This document shows, one piece after another, positions 24,622 through 33,511 of a stretch of 64,000 nt of DNA. The notes below the pieces were generated by a model. That model was given only the letters and a program-made list of their open reading frames with translations. It searched no databases and was not told where the DNA came from. The stretch covers positions 1-64,000 of the forward strand of contig JAJVHU010000037.1 of the NCBI GenBank assembly GCA_022072505.1, written 5' to 3'. A program made the position numbers and the translations under genes. This DNA comes from Phycisphaerae bacterium (lineage in GTDB: Bacteria; Planctomycetota; Phycisphaerae; UBA1845). The stretch's first letter is position 1; the number at the start of each line of letters is the position of its first letter.

Positions 24622-25731
24622 TCACGGCGCACCCGGGTCGACGCGCCACGGGTCGCCGTTCAGCACGCCCTGCCGGTCCGACGAGCCGTACCAGGCGATC
24701 CCCGCCTCAAGCACTTTCTGGCGCACGTCCTCGGCTTTCTCATCGATCGCCTTGCGCACCTGTCCGTTCTGCTGTGTCAGGCGCGTCAGAAGCGCTTCGG
24801 TCTGCGAAAGCGTCTGCTCAAGGTTCCACTCCTCCTCGAACGTCCGCTCCCCGGGCGCCGCGTACTGCGCCGCCGCAAAACGCATCAGAACCGCCAGCCG
24901 CCGGACGATCGCCTCGCCTTGCTGAGGGTTAAGACGCTCCGCCTCGCTTTGCAGGTAATTCAACGCGACGATGTAATCCGTCCCGACGGCGGCGGACTCC
25001 TTCCGCAAGGCTTCAAGCCGCGCGTCCAGCGCCGCCATCAGCGCGTCGAACACCGCCGCAACCTGTCCCGGCGCGGCCAGCGCGTGAAGCAGTCGCGCCC
25101 GCGTCGGTTCATTCTGCTCCGCAACCGCGGCCGTGCGCAGCGCCGTGACCACCTCCGGGAACTGGTTCGCCGCGACGATCTCCGCCTGCAAGGCCCGCAA
25201 CAGCACCGCGCATTCAAACCGGACGTTCGCCAGTTTCGACCTCAACCCCGCCTGAAGAGCCGGAACCGTCTCCAGCCTCGTCGCAATCCCCAGCGCCCCG
25301 GACAGATTCATCCCTTCAAGCAGCGTCAGATCCCCCGCGGGAAGACGCTCCGTCGCCAGCGCGACAAGCTGCGCCGTCAGTGCGTTGCGGAAGGCGTCTT
25401 TGTTCGACTCATCCTGAAACTCGGCTCGGATCCGCCCCAGAAACGCCTTGTAACCCTGGCTGACCAGCGCCATGTAACCGGAATCCTCCGGTTTATACTC
25501 GCCAAGAAAGGCCGCCGACCACGCCAGCTCGGCCAGGATCAGCTCCCGGATCGTCTGCGGGTCGGTGGATTGCAGCGCGTCGAGGGCGTGCATCGCCTTC
25601 ACCTGCTCGCGCAGCGTCTTAAGCCGATCCGGAACCGCCGGTTCGCCGACGCCCTGCGCCAGCACGACCGCGGACGGGGCCACCCCCCACAACACGACCC
25701 CTGCGATCCACGGCGCCCTGCAACCGCGCAT
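24622..25731 (-). CDS. Exported helical protein of unknown function
   Basis: Predicted exported protein of 369 residues that I do not recognise. A signal peptide is visible (MRGCRAPWIAGVVLWGVAPS ... VVLAQG). The rest is almost entirely Ala-, Leu- and Glu-rich helix without cysteines in motifs: residues about 35-200 suggest paired helices of a HEAT- or TPR-like kind (LRSKLANVRFECAVLLRALQ), and residues about 230-340 look like a coiled coil (LEQTLSQTEALLTRLTQQNG). No catalytic motif is seen. It is bounded by array 3 downstream and array 4 upstream and appears monocistronic. Confidence 0.72.
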   Translation of the reverse strand: MRGCRAPWIAGVVLWGVAPSAVVLAQGVGEPAVPDRLKTLREQVKAMHALDALQSTDPQTIRELILAELAWSAAFLGEYKPEDSGYMALVSQGYKAFLGRIRAEFQDESNKDAFRNALTAQLVALATERLPAGDLTLLEGMNLSGALGIATRLETVPALQAGLRSKLANVRFECAVLLRALQAEIVAANQFPEVVTALRTAAVAEQNEPTRARLLHALAAPGQVAAVFDALMAALDARLEALRKESAAVGTDYIVALNYLQSEAERLNPQQGEAIVRRLAVLMRFAAAQYAAPGERTFEEEWNLEQTLSQTEALLTRLTQQNGQVRKAIDEKAEDVRQKVLEAGIAWYGSSDRQGVLNGDPWRVDPGAP

Positions 25732-25791
25732 TCACGTCCTCCAACACCAGCCTGAACGCCTCGACGGCCCGTCCACCCACCCGAATCCGCG

Positions 25792-25827
25792 CTCGGTACG
25801 ACGCCCCGACTCGGTACGACGCCCCGA
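25792..25827. repeat. Exact tandem duplication of 18 bp
   Basis: CTCGGTACGACGCCCCGA occurs twice back to back, 61 bp upstream of the start of the helical exported protein. It falls where promoter or operator elements of that gene would be expected; a regulatory meaning is only a guess. Confidence 0.7.
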
Positions 25828-26023
25828 AAGGAATCCAAGACCCGCAAGGCTCGTCATCTAAGCGTAGCCCCAGACCCTACACCTCGTCATCGCCTCGTGT
25901 CAAGAAACCGCTTCTTGACCCGCGCATGCCGTGGAAACGCCTCCGTCGGAACACGAACTCCGTAGCGGCGCGACGCACATAACTCTCGCATCGCCCATCA
26001 CTTGCCCCCCGCCGCCCGCGGCC

Positions 26024-26504
26024 AAGCAAAACCGCAGAATCCTTGCCCGAGCCGCGTGGCCTCAGCCCGCGCGAAGCCTCAACCCGAGCCGCGTGGCTTC
26101 AGCCCGCGCGAAGCATCGACCCGAGCCGCGTGGCTTCAGCCCGCGCGAAGCATCGACCCGAGCCGCGTGGCTTCAGCCCGCGCGAAGCATCGACCCGAGC
26201 CGCGTGGCTTCAGCCCGCGCGAAGCATCAACCCGAGCCGCGTGGCTTCAGCCCGCGCGAAGCCTCGACCCGAGCCGCGTGGCTTCAGCCCGCGCGAAGCC
26301 TCGACCCGAACCGCGTGGCTTCAGCCCGCGCGAAGCCTCAACCCGAGTCGCGTGGCTTCAGCCCGCGCGAAGCCTCAACCCGAGCCGCGTGGCTTCAGCC
26401 CGCGCGAAGCCTCAACCCGAGCCGCGTGGCTTCAGCCCGCGCGAAGCCTCGCGCGGGGTAAACCCCGCGGCTCAGCGCGGATCAGTCATTCCGCGTTCCT
26501 GCTT
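26024..26504. repeat. Repeat array 4: eleven 37-bp units with TIR-like ends
   Basis: Eleven copies of the GAGCCGCGTGGCTTCAGCC type unit at a 37-bp period, followed by one CGCGGGGTAAACCCCGCG palindrome as in array 2. The left edge AAGCAAAACCGCAGAAT (26024-26040) and the right edge ATTCCGCGTTCCTGCTT (26488-26504) are inverted repeats with 13 of 17 matches. Both edges match those of array 2. The element fills most of the gap between nnrD (stop at 26514) and the exported protein at 25731; the terminal palindrome lies about 40 bp past the nnrD stop and may serve as its terminator. Confidence 0.88.
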
Positions 26505-26513
26505 AGCAGCCGC

Positions 26514-27386
26514 CTACTCCTCAAGCTCCGCAAACGCATCCGCCAGGTACGCAATGACGTCCTCCGCCGTCATCGACACCACCCCGAGATCCTGCGCCGC
26601 GAAATCCCCCGCCAGACCGTGTACATGCACCGCGAGGATCGACGCCTCCAGCACGGGCATCCCCTGACCGATCAGCGCCGCGATCATGCCCGTCAGGACA
26701 TCCCCCGTCCCCGCCGTCGCCAGCCCGGAATTGCCGGTCTGGTTGACGTACATGCGTTCGCCGTCCGTGACCACCGTGTGTCGCCCCTTCAGGACGATCA
26801 CCGCCCCGAACGCCTCGTGCAAATCCAGGGCCGCCTTCTGCCGGGCAAGCGAATCCGATCCGATCGCACCGGTCCCGAGCAGTCGCCGCGCCTCCCCGGG
26901 GTGCGGCGTCAGGACGATCCGACCTGCATCCTGGAGCTGCGTACGTCCGTGTTCCGCAAGCCGGTTCAATCCGTCCGCATCCAGCACAACCGGAACGCGA
27001 CAGCTCTGCACGAACTCGAGCACCGCGGACGAGGACAACGAGTCGCCCAGCCCCGGCCCCAACGCCACGACATCGGCCTCAAAACGATCGCAGATCGTCC
27101 TCAGCTCTTTTGCGCAATCCCCCGACCCGGTCGGCAGCGTCTGCGTCGTCGCCATCGGAACCAGCGTCATCACGACCGGTTTCACCCCCTCGGGCGCAAC
27201 CACCCGCACCAGCCCCGCCCCGCAACGGAACGCCGCCCGAGCCGCCAGCGCCGGCGCCCCGGACATGCTCACCAGACCGTCGCAACCGCCGATGATCAGG
27301 ACGCGCCCGACGTCGCCCTTATGCGCGTCGTCCGCCCGCGCGGGCAGGGCCGCGACTTCCTGCGTTATGACCGGCTTCAATGCCAT
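26514..27386 (-). CDS. nnrD: ADP-dependent (S)-NAD(P)H-hydrate dehydratase
   Basis: Repairs damaged NAD(P)H by dehydrating NAD(P)H hydrates at the expense of ADP (some homologues use ATP). The 290-residue protein is a ribokinase-like carbohydrate-kinase fold: GRVLIIGGCDGLVSMSGAPA near residue 27, ADVVALGPGLG, the VLTPHPGEARRLL stretch, VLKGRHTVV, and GNSGLATAGTGDVLTG, whose GTGD Asp is catalytic in the family. The usual N-terminal epimerase partner NnrE is not fused to it and is not in the window. It diverges from the epimerase gene at 27580 across a 193-bp gap that should carry both promoters. Confidence 0.9.
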   Translation of the reverse strand: MALKPVITQEVAALPARADDAHKGDVGRVLIIGGCDGLVSMSGAPALAARAAFRCGAGLVRVVAPEGVKPVVMTLVPMATTQTLPTGSGDCAKELRTICDRFEADVVALGPGLGDSLSSSAVLEFVQSCRVPVVLDADGLNRLAEHGRTQLQDAGRIVLTPHPGEARRLLGTGAIGSDSLARQKAALDLHEAFGAVIVLKGRHTVVTDGERMYVNQTGNSGLATAGTGDVLTGMIAALIGQGMPVLEASILAVHVHGLAGDFAAQDLGVVSMTAEDVIAYLADAFAELEE

Positions 27387-27579
27387 CGTTCCTGCACGAA
27401 GCGAAAAAACGAACGTCCCCTGCTTGCGTCTCCCGCGTGGATTCTAGCCGCCGCCCTCGCGTTTGCACGACGCAAGGTGGCCCGCCGCCGCCGGGATGGT
27501 ATAACGCAAAAGCGGTCGACGCGGCGACGCGGAGGCGCTGAAGTCTCCTGGACCGCGAACTTCGCAGGATGAACCGGAC

Positions 27580-28542
27580 ATGTCGGCGACGTTGATCACG
27601 GGGGGGGCGGGCTTCATCGGATCAAACCTCGTCGATCGGTTCGTTCGTGAAGGACGCCGCGCCGTCGTCGTGGACAACTTCGACTCGTTCTACGATCCCG
27701 CCCGCAAGCGGCTTAATCTTTCCGGCTCGCTCCAGTCTCCCCTCGTCACCCTGGTCGAAGCCGACATCCGCGACGCGCAGGCGATGCAGGCGCTCTTTGA
27801 GAACCACCGCTTTGACACCGTCGTGCATCTGGCGGCCCGCGCCGGCGTCCGCCCCTCCATCCAGGATCCCCTCCTTTACGCGGAGGTGAATGTCAGCGGA
27901 ACGGTCGTTCTCCTCGACAGCGCGCGGCGGTTCGGCTGCCGACGCTTCATCTTCGCCTCCAGCTCGAGCGTTTACGGCAACAACCGCAAAGTCCCCTTCA
28001 GCGAGTCCGACCCCGTCGATCATCCGATCTCGCCTTACGCCGCGACGAAAAAGGCCGGCGAACTGGTCTGTCATGCCTTCCACCACCTGTATCAACTGCC
28101 CGTCACCTGCCTTCGCTTTTTCACCGTGTTCGGTCCGCGTTGCCGGCCGGACCTGGCGATCGCCAAGTTCACGTCGCTGATCGACCGGGGGGAAACCGTG
28201 CCGATGTTCGGCGACGGGTCGATGCGCCGCGATTTCACCCACATCGACGACATCCTCGACGGCCTGATGCGGGCGATCGACCGCTGCGCGGGATTTCACA
28301 TTTACAATCTCGGCGAGTCCCGCCCGATCGAACTGCGCCGCATGATCGACGTGATCGCCGAAACCGTCGGCAAGCCCGCCCGGATCGAGCGCCACCCGCA
28401 ACCCCCGGGCGACGTCGACGTCACTTACGCGGACGTATCCCGCGCCGAGGCCGAACTCGGGTACAAACCGCGCGTCAGGTTCGAGGACGGCATCGCCGAC
28501 TACGTCGCCTGGCGCCGATCGTCGCAAGGCCAAGATCGCTGA
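27580..28542 (+). CDS. NAD-dependent sugar-nucleotide epimerase/dehydratase
   Basis: Extended short-chain dehydrogenase acting on UDP- or GDP-sugars, 320 residues. The Rossmann motif TGGAGFIGSN is at residues 7-16, and the catalytic pair is YAATK within SPYAATKKAGE, with SSSSVYG providing the Ser. The FDSFYDP and RFFTVFGPRCRPD segments resemble UDP-glucuronate 4-epimerases of the GalE/CapI group, so that activity is the best guess. It is followed by a convergent glycosyltransferase gene after 20 bp, consistent with surface polysaccharide synthesis. Confidence 0.88.
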   Translation: MSATLITGGAGFIGSNLVDRFVREGRRAVVVDNFDSFYDPARKRLNLSGSLQSPLVTLVEADIRDAQAMQALFENHRFDTVVHLAARAGVRPSIQDPLLYAEVNVSGTVVLLDSARRFGCRRFIFASSSSVYGNNRKVPFSESDPVDHPISPYAATKKAGELVCHAFHHLYQLPVTCLRFFTVFGPRCRPDLAIAKFTSLIDRGETVPMFGDGSMRRDFTHIDDILDGLMRAIDRCAGFHIYNLGESRPIELRRMIDVIAETVGKPARIERHPQPPGDVDVTYADVSRAEAELGYKPRVRFEDGIADYVAWRRSSQGQDR

Positions 28543-28562
28543 CCGACGAGGAATGATTCCGC

Positions 28563-29567
28563 TCACAAGGCAACGGCGGCCGGTCGCCGGCGAAGGCTCA
28601 GCAGCGCCGCCTGAACGCAGCGCGCCAGGACGCGCGCGTCCGCGCGCCGGTGCAGACTGCGCGCCCACTCCAGCGCCGCGACCCGGTATGCGCCGCGCGC
28701 GTACGCGGACATCGCCAGATCGCTGCGGACGCCGGCAAGACGGCGACGGATTTCGGAACGCGTCTTCCGGTCCGCGTCCGCAAACCGCCGCAGCATCTCC
28801 TCCAGAAGATCCGCCAGGTTCAAAAGATTCTCCGACTTCGACGTGCGCGACGCGCTGCCCGCGACGTGATGATGCAGGCACAGCGGCTCATCCACGTATC
28901 CCGCTCGCGCCCGGCGGGCGACTTCGAGATAAAAAAGCCACTCCTCCGCGTAACGGTGCGCCGTCGAGAAACGAAGGTCGTCCGCCAGCACTTCCCGCCG
29001 AACCATCCCGACGATCGTCGCGATGAAATACTGCCGTGCGAGGTGGCGGAAAAGGTCCGGACCGCACACGCGCAGTCCCGGGGCGATCTCCTGCGACGGA
29101 GCCCGCCGCGCTTCGGGCGCAAGCTCGTCGAACACGCTTTCGTGCCGTCGCCCCTCGATATCGACGAAGGCGTAGTCGCCGAAAACCAGCCCCAGCTCCG
29201 GCCGCAACCGGAACAGCGTCGCCTGACGCTCGAGCTTCCGAGGAAGGTATTCGTCGTCCGCGTCCAGAAACGCGACGAAACTTCCGCGCGACTCGTCGAT
29301 CCCCCGGTTCCGCCCTCCCGACGCGCCCGTGTTCTCCTGCTCGATCAGCCGAAGTCGCCCGGGGTTCCGCATCCGGCGCCGCATCGCCCCGACGATCTCG
29401 ACCGCGGCGTCGCGCTCCAGCGTTCCCGCGCCGGATTGCTCGACGACAATCAACTCCCACCCGGTGAACGTCTGCGCCAGGACCGAGTCGATGCAGCGGG
29501 CAAGCGTCTGCGACGCGCGGTAGGCCGGAACGATCACGCTGACGAGCGGGTCCGACGGCATGTGCAA
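28563..29567 (-). CDS. Family 2 glycosyltransferase
   Basis: Transfers a sugar from a nucleotide donor to a growing glycan, probably at the cytoplasmic face of the membrane. The 334-residue protein has a GT-A fold: VSVIVPAYRASQTLARCIDS near the N-terminus, ENTGASGGRNRGIDESRG, and the DXD metal site in FVAFLDADDEYLPRK. No membrane segment is evident. The C-terminal third is Arg-rich and helical. A second ATG two codons in is an alternative start. The acceptor is unknown; the nearby epimerase suggests polysaccharide or glycolipid assembly. Confidence 0.87.
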   Translation of the reverse strand: MHMPSDPLVSVIVPAYRASQTLARCIDSVLAQTFTGWELIVVEQSGAGTLERDAAVEIVGAMRRRMRNPGRLRLIEQENTGASGGRNRGIDESRGSFVAFLDADDEYLPRKLERQATLFRLRPELGLVFGDYAFVDIEGRRHESVFDELAPEARRAPSQEIAPGLRVCGPDLFRHLARQYFIATIVGMVRREVLADDLRFSTAHRYAEEWLFYLEVARRARAGYVDEPLCLHHHVAGSASRTSKSENLLNLADLLEEMLRRFADADRKTRSEIRRRLAGVRSDLAMSAYARGAYRVAALEWARSLHRRADARVLARCVQAALLSLRRRPAAVAL

Positions 29568-29683
29568 CTCCCGCCGCGCGACGCGGCGTCATCAGATCAT
29601 CGGCGAGGCTCCGCCCGACCTTGAAGGGGCGCGCCCCGGCCGCATCCGTCCGCCTCCGTCACGACCCGCACTCCCCCGGCGGA

Positions 29684-30499
29684 TCACGTCAAAAGCACGT
29701 CCGCCGCGCCGTGGATCATCCGTCCCGCGACGTAAATCAGGAGCATCACAAAACCGATCGCCAGCTTTCGCCTCGGCAACCGATGCACGAGCGACGCCCC
29801 GCAAAGACTGCCCGCCATCGCCGTCGGGATCAGCAGCCCCGCCAGCAGAAAAGGCGACCTCGCGTGCGCCGCGCCGTCCGTGAGCACCGCCCAGTTCTTG
29901 ACCGCCGCCCCGACAAGGCTCGTCGCCGCGATCGTCGCCGACGAGTTCGCGATCGCCGTCGTCAGCTTCATCCCGAGAAACCGCCGCTGCATCGGCACCG
30001 CCACCACGCCGCCCCCGACCCCCAGCATCCCCCCGATCACGCCCGTCGGAACCGCCACGAATACCGCGCGCGGCCACGTCAACGCCGACGACGACTCGCC
30101 CCCGGCGCCGGATCCGGCGGACCGCACAAGCCGCGACGCCTCGACCCCCGCGCACGCCAGCACGAACGTCCCGAAGAGCAGGCGCAACACCGCCTCGCCC
30201 TCGCCCTTGAAATATGCCAGTTCGCTCAGCAGCACCCCGATAATCATGGCTCCCAGCGCCGGAGGAATCAGCCGCGAGATGACCTCCCGATCGATCGCGC
30301 CCGCTCGAACATGCTGCCGAACCGCCGGCACAACGAGGAAGAAATTCACGATCATCGCCGCAGCCTGGTACAGGTGCTGATCCGGTCCGAGCAGCCACGT
30401 CATCGCCGGGATCATGACGATGCTTCCGCCGATCCCGAACAACCCTCCCGCCACCCCGGCGACCAGCCCCACCCCCAGGAGTACGATCGCTTCGTTCAC
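29684..30499 (-). CDS. TauE/SafE family membrane transporter
   Basis: Predicted sulfite, sulfoacetate or organic-anion exporter of the inner membrane, 271 residues with about eight hydrophobic segments. The two family signatures are VAGVAGGLFGIGGSIVMIPA near the N-terminus and TGVIGGMLGVGGGVVAVPM in the middle, the internal duplication of the family. The start is GTG at 30499. The substrate cannot be read from sequence. An opposite-strand open frame of more than 4 kb covers this gene but is a compositional artefact. Confidence 0.9.
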   Translation of the reverse strand: MNEAIVLLGVGLVAGVAGGLFGIGGSIVMIPAMTWLLGPDQHLYQAAAMIVNFFLVVPAVRQHVRAGAIDREVISRLIPPALGAMIIGVLLSELAYFKGEGEAVLRLLFGTFVLACAGVEASRLVRSAGSGAGGESSSALTWPRAVFVAVPTGVIGGMLGVGGGVVAVPMQRRFLGMKLTTAIANSSATIAATSLVGAAVKNWAVLTDGAAHARSPFLLAGLLIPTAMAGSLCGASLVHRLPRRKLAIGFVMLLIYVAGRMIHGAADVLLT

Positions 30500-30571
30500 G
30501 TTACGCCTTCGCCCCGCGTCCGCCCGGAATCCGTGACCCTCAAGCCTCGCGCACGGGGCGCCGGCGGAGGG

Positions 30572-33511
30572 TCACTCCACCTGAAGCGCCTCCAGAACGT
30601 TGTCCTTCGCCGCCGTCCGGGCGGGCTGGATCGCCGCGCACACGCAGACCGACAACGTCACCACCACCGCCTTGACGATCGTCCCCCACGGGATGATCCA
30701 CGGAACCTCGACCCCGGCCACCGACAGCGAAATCGCGTTGGCGAACCGCGCCAGCGCAAAACCCAGCCCCACGCCCGTCACCGAACCGAGAAGCCCCAGC
30801 GTCACCGCCTCGCTGAACACGAGTCGCAGCGTCTGCGATCGGGTCATCCCCACCGCCCGAAGCATCGCGATCGCCTTCGCCCGCATCCGCACGCGCACCA
30901 TCATCAGGTTCGCGATCCCCAGCGACGCCACCGCCAGCGCGAACGTCGGCGCCCACGTGATCAGCGTCACGCCCCGCCGCAGGTCTCGCTCCAGCATCTC
31001 ACGCATCCGCGAGATCGACCCGACGATCGCGTCCGGACGCTCCAGCGTGTACGCGATGTTCATCAGAACCAGCCGCTCGCGGAACGCCTTCCACCGCTCC
31101 TGCGGAAGCGTGTTCTCCCACCGCCGGCAGATGTACCCGAACGCCCGACGGAAACGCTCCAGCGACGGAACCGCGTCCGCGGGAGGCATCCCCTCGGCGG
31201 ACGACGCCCACGCGAGAACCTCGTCCTCGAACCCCGACCACTCCTCGCGGATTTCCGGCAGCCGCGGCAGCCACGCCAGCGCAAGACGCGCGACCTCACG
31301 CGGCGAAGACTCCGACGGCGGATCATCCGCCGCGAAAAGATCGGGAACCTCCGAAGGCCCGAGGCGGAAGTTGCACATCATCATCGCCACGCGGTCCACG
31401 CCGAAGTGTTTGACCAGATCCTCCCGCGTGCCCAACACCGCGCTCGCCGCGGCGAACTGCATGTAATTCTCCGCCCCGAAAAAATTGATCGCCAGATCCA
31501 GCGCCGGCGACTGCACCACGTCCGCCACCTCAAACTCGTGCGAGACGTCGTTGATCGTCACGCGGACCCGGTCGCCCTTGCGGATACCTTTCGACCGGGC
31601 GGTCTGCGGCGGCACGAGCACGTACCCGCCCTGGTGCATCAGCGACCGGATTTCCTCCGTGTCGCTTTCCGCAAAACCCAGCTTCGCCAGATCCAGAAAC
31701 GTGTCCACGTCGCCCGCGACGTAGACCGGGCGCGTCAGCTTGTCGAAAATCGCCGTCAGCAACGGGTTCTGCCGCGATCCGTCCGCCCGCACCGGCTCGA
31801 TCGTGCAGTCCACGTCCGTCGTCACCGTCATCTTCCCGACGCCGGGCAGACGCGACGCCGCCTCCACCGCCGAATACGGCACATGATCGTACGTCCAGAC
31901 AAAAGCCTCCGGCAGACGGCTCGGAAAATCCCAGAACACGAGGATCCCCTGCGACCGCACCGCCGTGAACACGATCAGCGACAACCCCGCCATCAGAACC
32001 CAGCACACGCACGCCGAAAGCCACGGCGACTTGCCCACCTGGTCCCGCGCCAACGCCGGACGCAGCAGCAGCAGCCCGCCCCCGATCGCCGCAAACGCCG
32101 ACCCCAGCACCGACACCACCGCCGGCGCCGTCAGCACGAACCCGATCACCAGCGTCAGCATCCCCGCGAAAATCCCCGGACCACGCGTCCAGTGCGCCGG
32201 GTTCATCCCGCCGTGCGTAAGAAACTCGTGAACCGCGATCAGCGTCGCCCCCGCGCCGAACGTCGCCCACAACAGCCGCCGCGACGCCGGACGCGCCTCA
32301 GGCGTCGCCGCCCGCATCGGCGACACCGAGCACACCTGCATCATCAGGATCGTCTGACTCAACGCCCAGACAATCCCGGCCGCCGTCATCGCAATCCGCA
32401 CGCCCCACGCCGAAAGCGGAACCTCCCACCCCGCCGCTTCGTTTCCCTCGAACTTGACTTCAACCGCCAGCAGCAGCCCGAGACGCACCAGCCCCCACCC
32501 CAGCGGCAGACCCAGCAGCGCCCCCAGCACCGTCGGCGGCGTCGTCTGCACCGCCACCAGCCCCGCGATCTGGGCACGCGTGAACCCGACGCAGCGCATC
32601 ACCCCCAGCAGGCGGCTCTGCTTGTACAACGCCGCGCTCGTCGTTGTCAGCATGATGAAGAACGCCGCAAGCAGCGTCACCGACGCCGCCAGCACGACGA
32701 TCAACCGTGTGATCCGCTCCGCCTCGTCCAACTGCGCCAGGCGCGTCGCCGCGGAGTGAACCTCATAAGGCTGAATCTCGCGCCGGATCAACTCGCGCAA
32801 CGACGCCTCGGTCCGCCGCAGACCCTCCTGCGAGGGATCGCCCACGCGGATCTCGATCACCGTCGCCTGCCCAGGCTGACGCTTCAGCGCCTGAAGATCG
32901 GTGATGTGAACGTAGACGATCGGATGCTGAAATTCGGCGACGCGCCGACTCTCGATCAAACCCGTGATCGTAAAAGGCGTGGACGGCGCCGTGTCATACG
33001 GCGCAAGCTCGACCGTATCCCCCAGCGCAAACCCCAGCTCATCCGCGAGGGGTTTCTCCATCACCAGCGCCCCGCGCTCGTCCGCCCGCGGGAGCCGGCC
33101 CGTCAAACCCGACGGTGTCCAGAACGGTCCGATCGTCGCCGGATCGATCCCGATGATCTCGATCCAGTTGACGCGGTGATCCGGACCGGCCTCCTCCTGC
33201 GCCTTCGGAAGCACGACGACGCGCCGGATCAGCTTCGCCGTCACCTCCCGGACGCCGTCAATCCGCGCCGCTTTCTCGGCGAACGCGGCTTCGAGTTGCC
33301 CCCAGTGCGCTCCAGGCGGCGCAATGCTCAGGTGAGACTCTCCCAGCCAGCGCGTCACCACCTCCCGGCGGATCATCGTCAGCGCGGATTCGTAGAACGA
33401 CGTGATCGCCAGCACGATCGCCACGCCCAGCGCCATCACCACCACCGTGGCGACCGCCGGACCCCGGTCAACCGACCAGTTCCGCGTACCGAGCTGCCAC
33501 CAGTGACGCAT
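30572..33511 (-). CDS. FtsX-like ABC transporter permease, large
   Basis: Membrane subunit of a MacB/LolCE-type ABC complex, 979 residues. The ATG at 33511 (MRHWWQLGTRNWSVDRG) is preceded by GGAGAGGAGC; the upstream open frame lies inside the ATPase gene. A first TM (VATVVVMALGVAIVLAITSF) is followed by a large extracytoplasmic domain and three TMs of an FtsX domain around residues 300-420 (LIVVLAASVTLLAAFFIMLT). Further TMs at about 450-530, another extracytoplasmic domain and a C-terminal FtsX domain (ALAVASLGIANLMMVRVRMR) follow, so two FtsX units are fused. It overlaps the ATPase gene by 44 bp, so they form one unit. Lipoprotein or lipid export is likely, not proven. Confidence 0.88.
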   Translation of the reverse strand: MRHWWQLGTRNWSVDRGPAVATVVVMALGVAIVLAITSFYESALTMIRREVVTRWLGESHLSIAPPGAHWGQLEAAFAEKAARIDGVREVTAKLIRRVVVLPKAQEEAGPDHRVNWIEIIGIDPATIGPFWTPSGLTGRLPRADERGALVMEKPLADELGFALGDTVELAPYDTAPSTPFTITGLIESRRVAEFQHPIVYVHITDLQALKRQPGQATVIEIRVGDPSQEGLRRTEASLRELIRREIQPYEVHSAATRLAQLDEAERITRLIVVLAASVTLLAAFFIMLTTTSAALYKQSRLLGVMRCVGFTRAQIAGLVAVQTTPPTVLGALLGLPLGWGLVRLGLLLAVEVKFEGNEAAGWEVPLSAWGVRIAMTAAGIVWALSQTILMMQVCSVSPMRAATPEARPASRRLLWATFGAGATLIAVHEFLTHGGMNPAHWTRGPGIFAGMLTLVIGFVLTAPAVVSVLGSAFAAIGGGLLLLRPALARDQVGKSPWLSACVCWVLMAGLSLIVFTAVRSQGILVFWDFPSRLPEAFVWTYDHVPYSAVEAASRLPGVGKMTVTTDVDCTIEPVRADGSRQNPLLTAIFDKLTRPVYVAGDVDTFLDLAKLGFAESDTEEIRSLMHQGGYVLVPPQTARSKGIRKGDRVRVTINDVSHEFEVADVVQSPALDLAINFFGAENYMQFAAASAVLGTREDLVKHFGVDRVAMMMCNFRLGPSEVPDLFAADDPPSESSPREVARLALAWLPRLPEIREEWSGFEDEVLAWASSAEGMPPADAVPSLERFRRAFGYICRRWENTLPQERWKAFRERLVLMNIAYTLERPDAIVGSISRMREMLERDLRRGVTLITWAPTFALAVASLGIANLMMVRVRMRAKAIAMLRAVGMTRSQTLRLVFSEAVTLGLLGSVTGVGLGFALARFANAISLSVAGVEVPWIIPWGTIVKAVVVTLSVCVCAAIQPARTAAKDNVLEALQVE

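Noticed and set aside
23998-24932. Long open frames over array 3 with proteins such as RGFSPREAST/AAWLQPARS
   Set aside because: The 37-bp repeat is read in three frames in turn and lacks stop codons in all of them; there is no ribosome-binding site and the proteins are pure translations of the DNA repeat. The frames over arrays 1 and 4 are rejected for the same reason.
196-26504. Arrays considered as CRISPR
   Set aside because: Units follow each other with near-constant short linkers and no unique spacers, and no cas gene is seen in the window.
27480-27579. TATAAC at about 27500 as a promoter for the epimerase gene
   Set aside because: No -35 hexamer at a suitable distance was found, and a single six-base match in a 193-bp divergent gap is weak evidence.
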